Below are positions 62,998 through 64,000 of a DNA stretch of 64,000 nucleotides, in pieces. The position numbers were made by a program, and so were the translations under genes. Numbering within the stretch: the stretch's first letter is position 1; each line of letters begins with the position of its first letter. Under the pieces are notes generated by a model. That model saw only the letters and a list, made by a program, of their open reading frames with translations, did not search any database and was not told the DNA's origin. This stretch comes from Penelope pileata (Eukaryota > Chordata > Aves > Galliformes > Cracidae): assembly GCA_013396635.1 (NCBI GenBank), contig WBMW01003333.1, forward strand, positions 188,261 through 252,260. The letters are read 5' to 3'.

Positions 62998-64000
62998 GGT
63001 CTAATAGCCACAGTATTTAAGTTCCTGTTTTATTCTGGTATTGCAATGAAAATCTGTTCTAAACCATTGTCATTTTCATGACTAAGTATTAAAAAATAAA
63101 GTTATACTGCTAACAAATAATCTATTGAGAATCCAAAATGTAAGACAACCTGGATTCCAGATGAAGATAGTTAACCACAAAAGGGCATTTTATGTAAGTA
63201 TAAATTGTCAAAATATTATTTCCCTGTGAATGTTTGATCGGAGCCTATCAGAGGAAGGAATTAACCCCAGAGCAGATTTGCCTCCCTTCCCACCATATGC
63301 CTTGCTGGTACGTAAGATCTTAAAGGACATAAAAGTTCTTGAAACAAGATGCTATTTCTGCACAAGTCATCTATTGGCCTACATGAAATTTTCTCATTCT
63401 AAAACTTCCAAATCAGAAAGGAGTACAGGACTGTCCACTGAACACTCCATCTATGCACATGTTGATGAGATGTGCTGTACAGCACTGCAACGGGTGAAGG
63501 TCCACCACACAGCTTACCCCTGCTCCAGGGGTGCTCATAGCTCCCTGTCCTTTTTATTACAGGAAATCACACCTTTGAGTTTTCAGTTCCTGTCTGTTTG
63601 CTGCTCCCTAAAATGAGCCAACAGGGTTGGCTCAGGCTGCAGCTCTTCACAAGTCCCACAGAGATGGTGCTTTTCCTAAGTGAAGAAGCCACTTTACAAT
63701 CATCGTTAAGATCAACCTGCTGAAATTAGTCTGAACAACTCACGCCAACAACTGCTGTGCAGCCTATTTTATTAAAAGCAGATCACTGGTTCCAAACTTA
63801 ACTCTTAGCAGCAAGCAGCATTGGGAGTTGCGACTAGCCCTCAAAACCACTGGGTCTTCAGGGTTTTGTCACCACATACACGGGTGGTTTTTTAATCCAG
63901 GCACTGCAGTGTTGATGATGTTCCTCTGAAGCAATGTCACTACAGAACATGGGGCATGATCTGTGAAGCCACCTGAAATTACCATGCTCACATTCAATTA

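Larger units (their letters stand above)
12351..64000 (-). other. ADD3: Region upstream of ADD3 coding start: probable long 5' intron (at least 51.6 kb)
   Basis: The acceptor at 12351 requires an upstream exon. No full CpG island or clear first exon is visible up to 64000, so I read most or all of this as intron 1, as in mammals, where the corresponding intron is very long. Part of the right-hand side could be upstream of an alternative promoter instead (see 46835-47460). Sub-regions are described separately. Confidence 0.7.
55761..64000. other. Intronic/upstream unique sequence to the window edge
   Basis: Mostly AT-rich. A GC-richer segment (about 57180-57960, CpG partly depleted) is the only promoter-like composition here and is not convincing. 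A (TCC)n run lies at 61450-61469, a G9 run at 61738-61746, and homeodomain-type TTAATTA sites at 62935-62997. The 128-codon plus-strand open frame at 63230-63616 has no motif I recognise. Confidence 0.6.

Noticed and set aside
63230..63616. 128-codon plus-strand open frame near the window edge
   Set aside because: No motif or similarity I know. A frame of this length is expected by chance in 64 kb read six ways.
1..64000. Search for tRNA, snoRNA, microRNA, CRISPR or an intact transposon or endogenous retrovirus
   Set aside because: I saw no cloverleaf, hairpin precursor, regular spaced repeats, paired LTRs or intact polymerase frame. The window is ordinary avian intron apart from the items listed.

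Overview
The window is vertebrate, almost certainly avian, nuclear DNA. It contains two spliced coding exons in 64 kb (334 coding bases), long AT-rich introns, and few interspersed repeats. The recognisable repeats are 5'-truncated CR1 LINE tails, as expected of birds, plus one old MIR-like SINE. One 25-base run of N inside a poly-T tract marks a small assembly gap. I cannot fix the species from sequence; a galliform or other neognath bird is my best guess.

The only gene I can support is ADD3 (gamma-adducin, a spectrin-actin membrane-skeleton protein), transcribed on the minus strand. The first coding exon (12127-12321, with 29 bases of 5' UTR to 12350) encodes residues 1-65. The next exon (481-619) encodes residues 66-111 plus the first base of codon 112. 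Both have good splice signals, and the junction phases agree with each other. Positions 1-480 are the start of the following intron and 620-12126 is the intron between the two coding exons (11.5 kb). Everything from 12351 to 64000 lies upstream of the first coding exon. I read it as the very long 5' intron that vertebrate ADD3 genes have between a non-coding first exon and the first coding exon. No strong CpG-island promoter is visible, so the main promoter is probably beyond 64000.

Layout: intron 2 (620-12126) holds an MIR-like SINE (about 2439-2630), a 650-bp CR1 tail (4184-4832) and a possible poly-A retrocopy with flanking direct repeats (6887-7187). The 5' intron holds an octamer cluster just upstream of the coding exon (13296-13350), the assembly gap (15458-15482), a CR1 (17847-18268), a CpG-rich patch (about 21430-21600), an RFX-like palindrome (26934-26947), a decayed CR1 (27533-27645), a plus-strand exon-like block (28428-28564), an AT/CA microsatellite (31880-31957) and two long plus-strand pyrimidine-rich tracts (about 37800-39420 and 53000-55760).

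The most interesting non-annotated structure is at 46835-47460 on the minus strand. It is a 45-bp exon-like block with strong acceptor and donor, preceded by a GC/CpG-richer segment with a candidate donor and an E-box/IRF-type element. Together these look like a candidate alternative 5' end for ADD3. I found no second protein gene, RNA gene, CRISPR array or intact mobile element. The many short open frames in the introns resemble nothing I know and look like chance.
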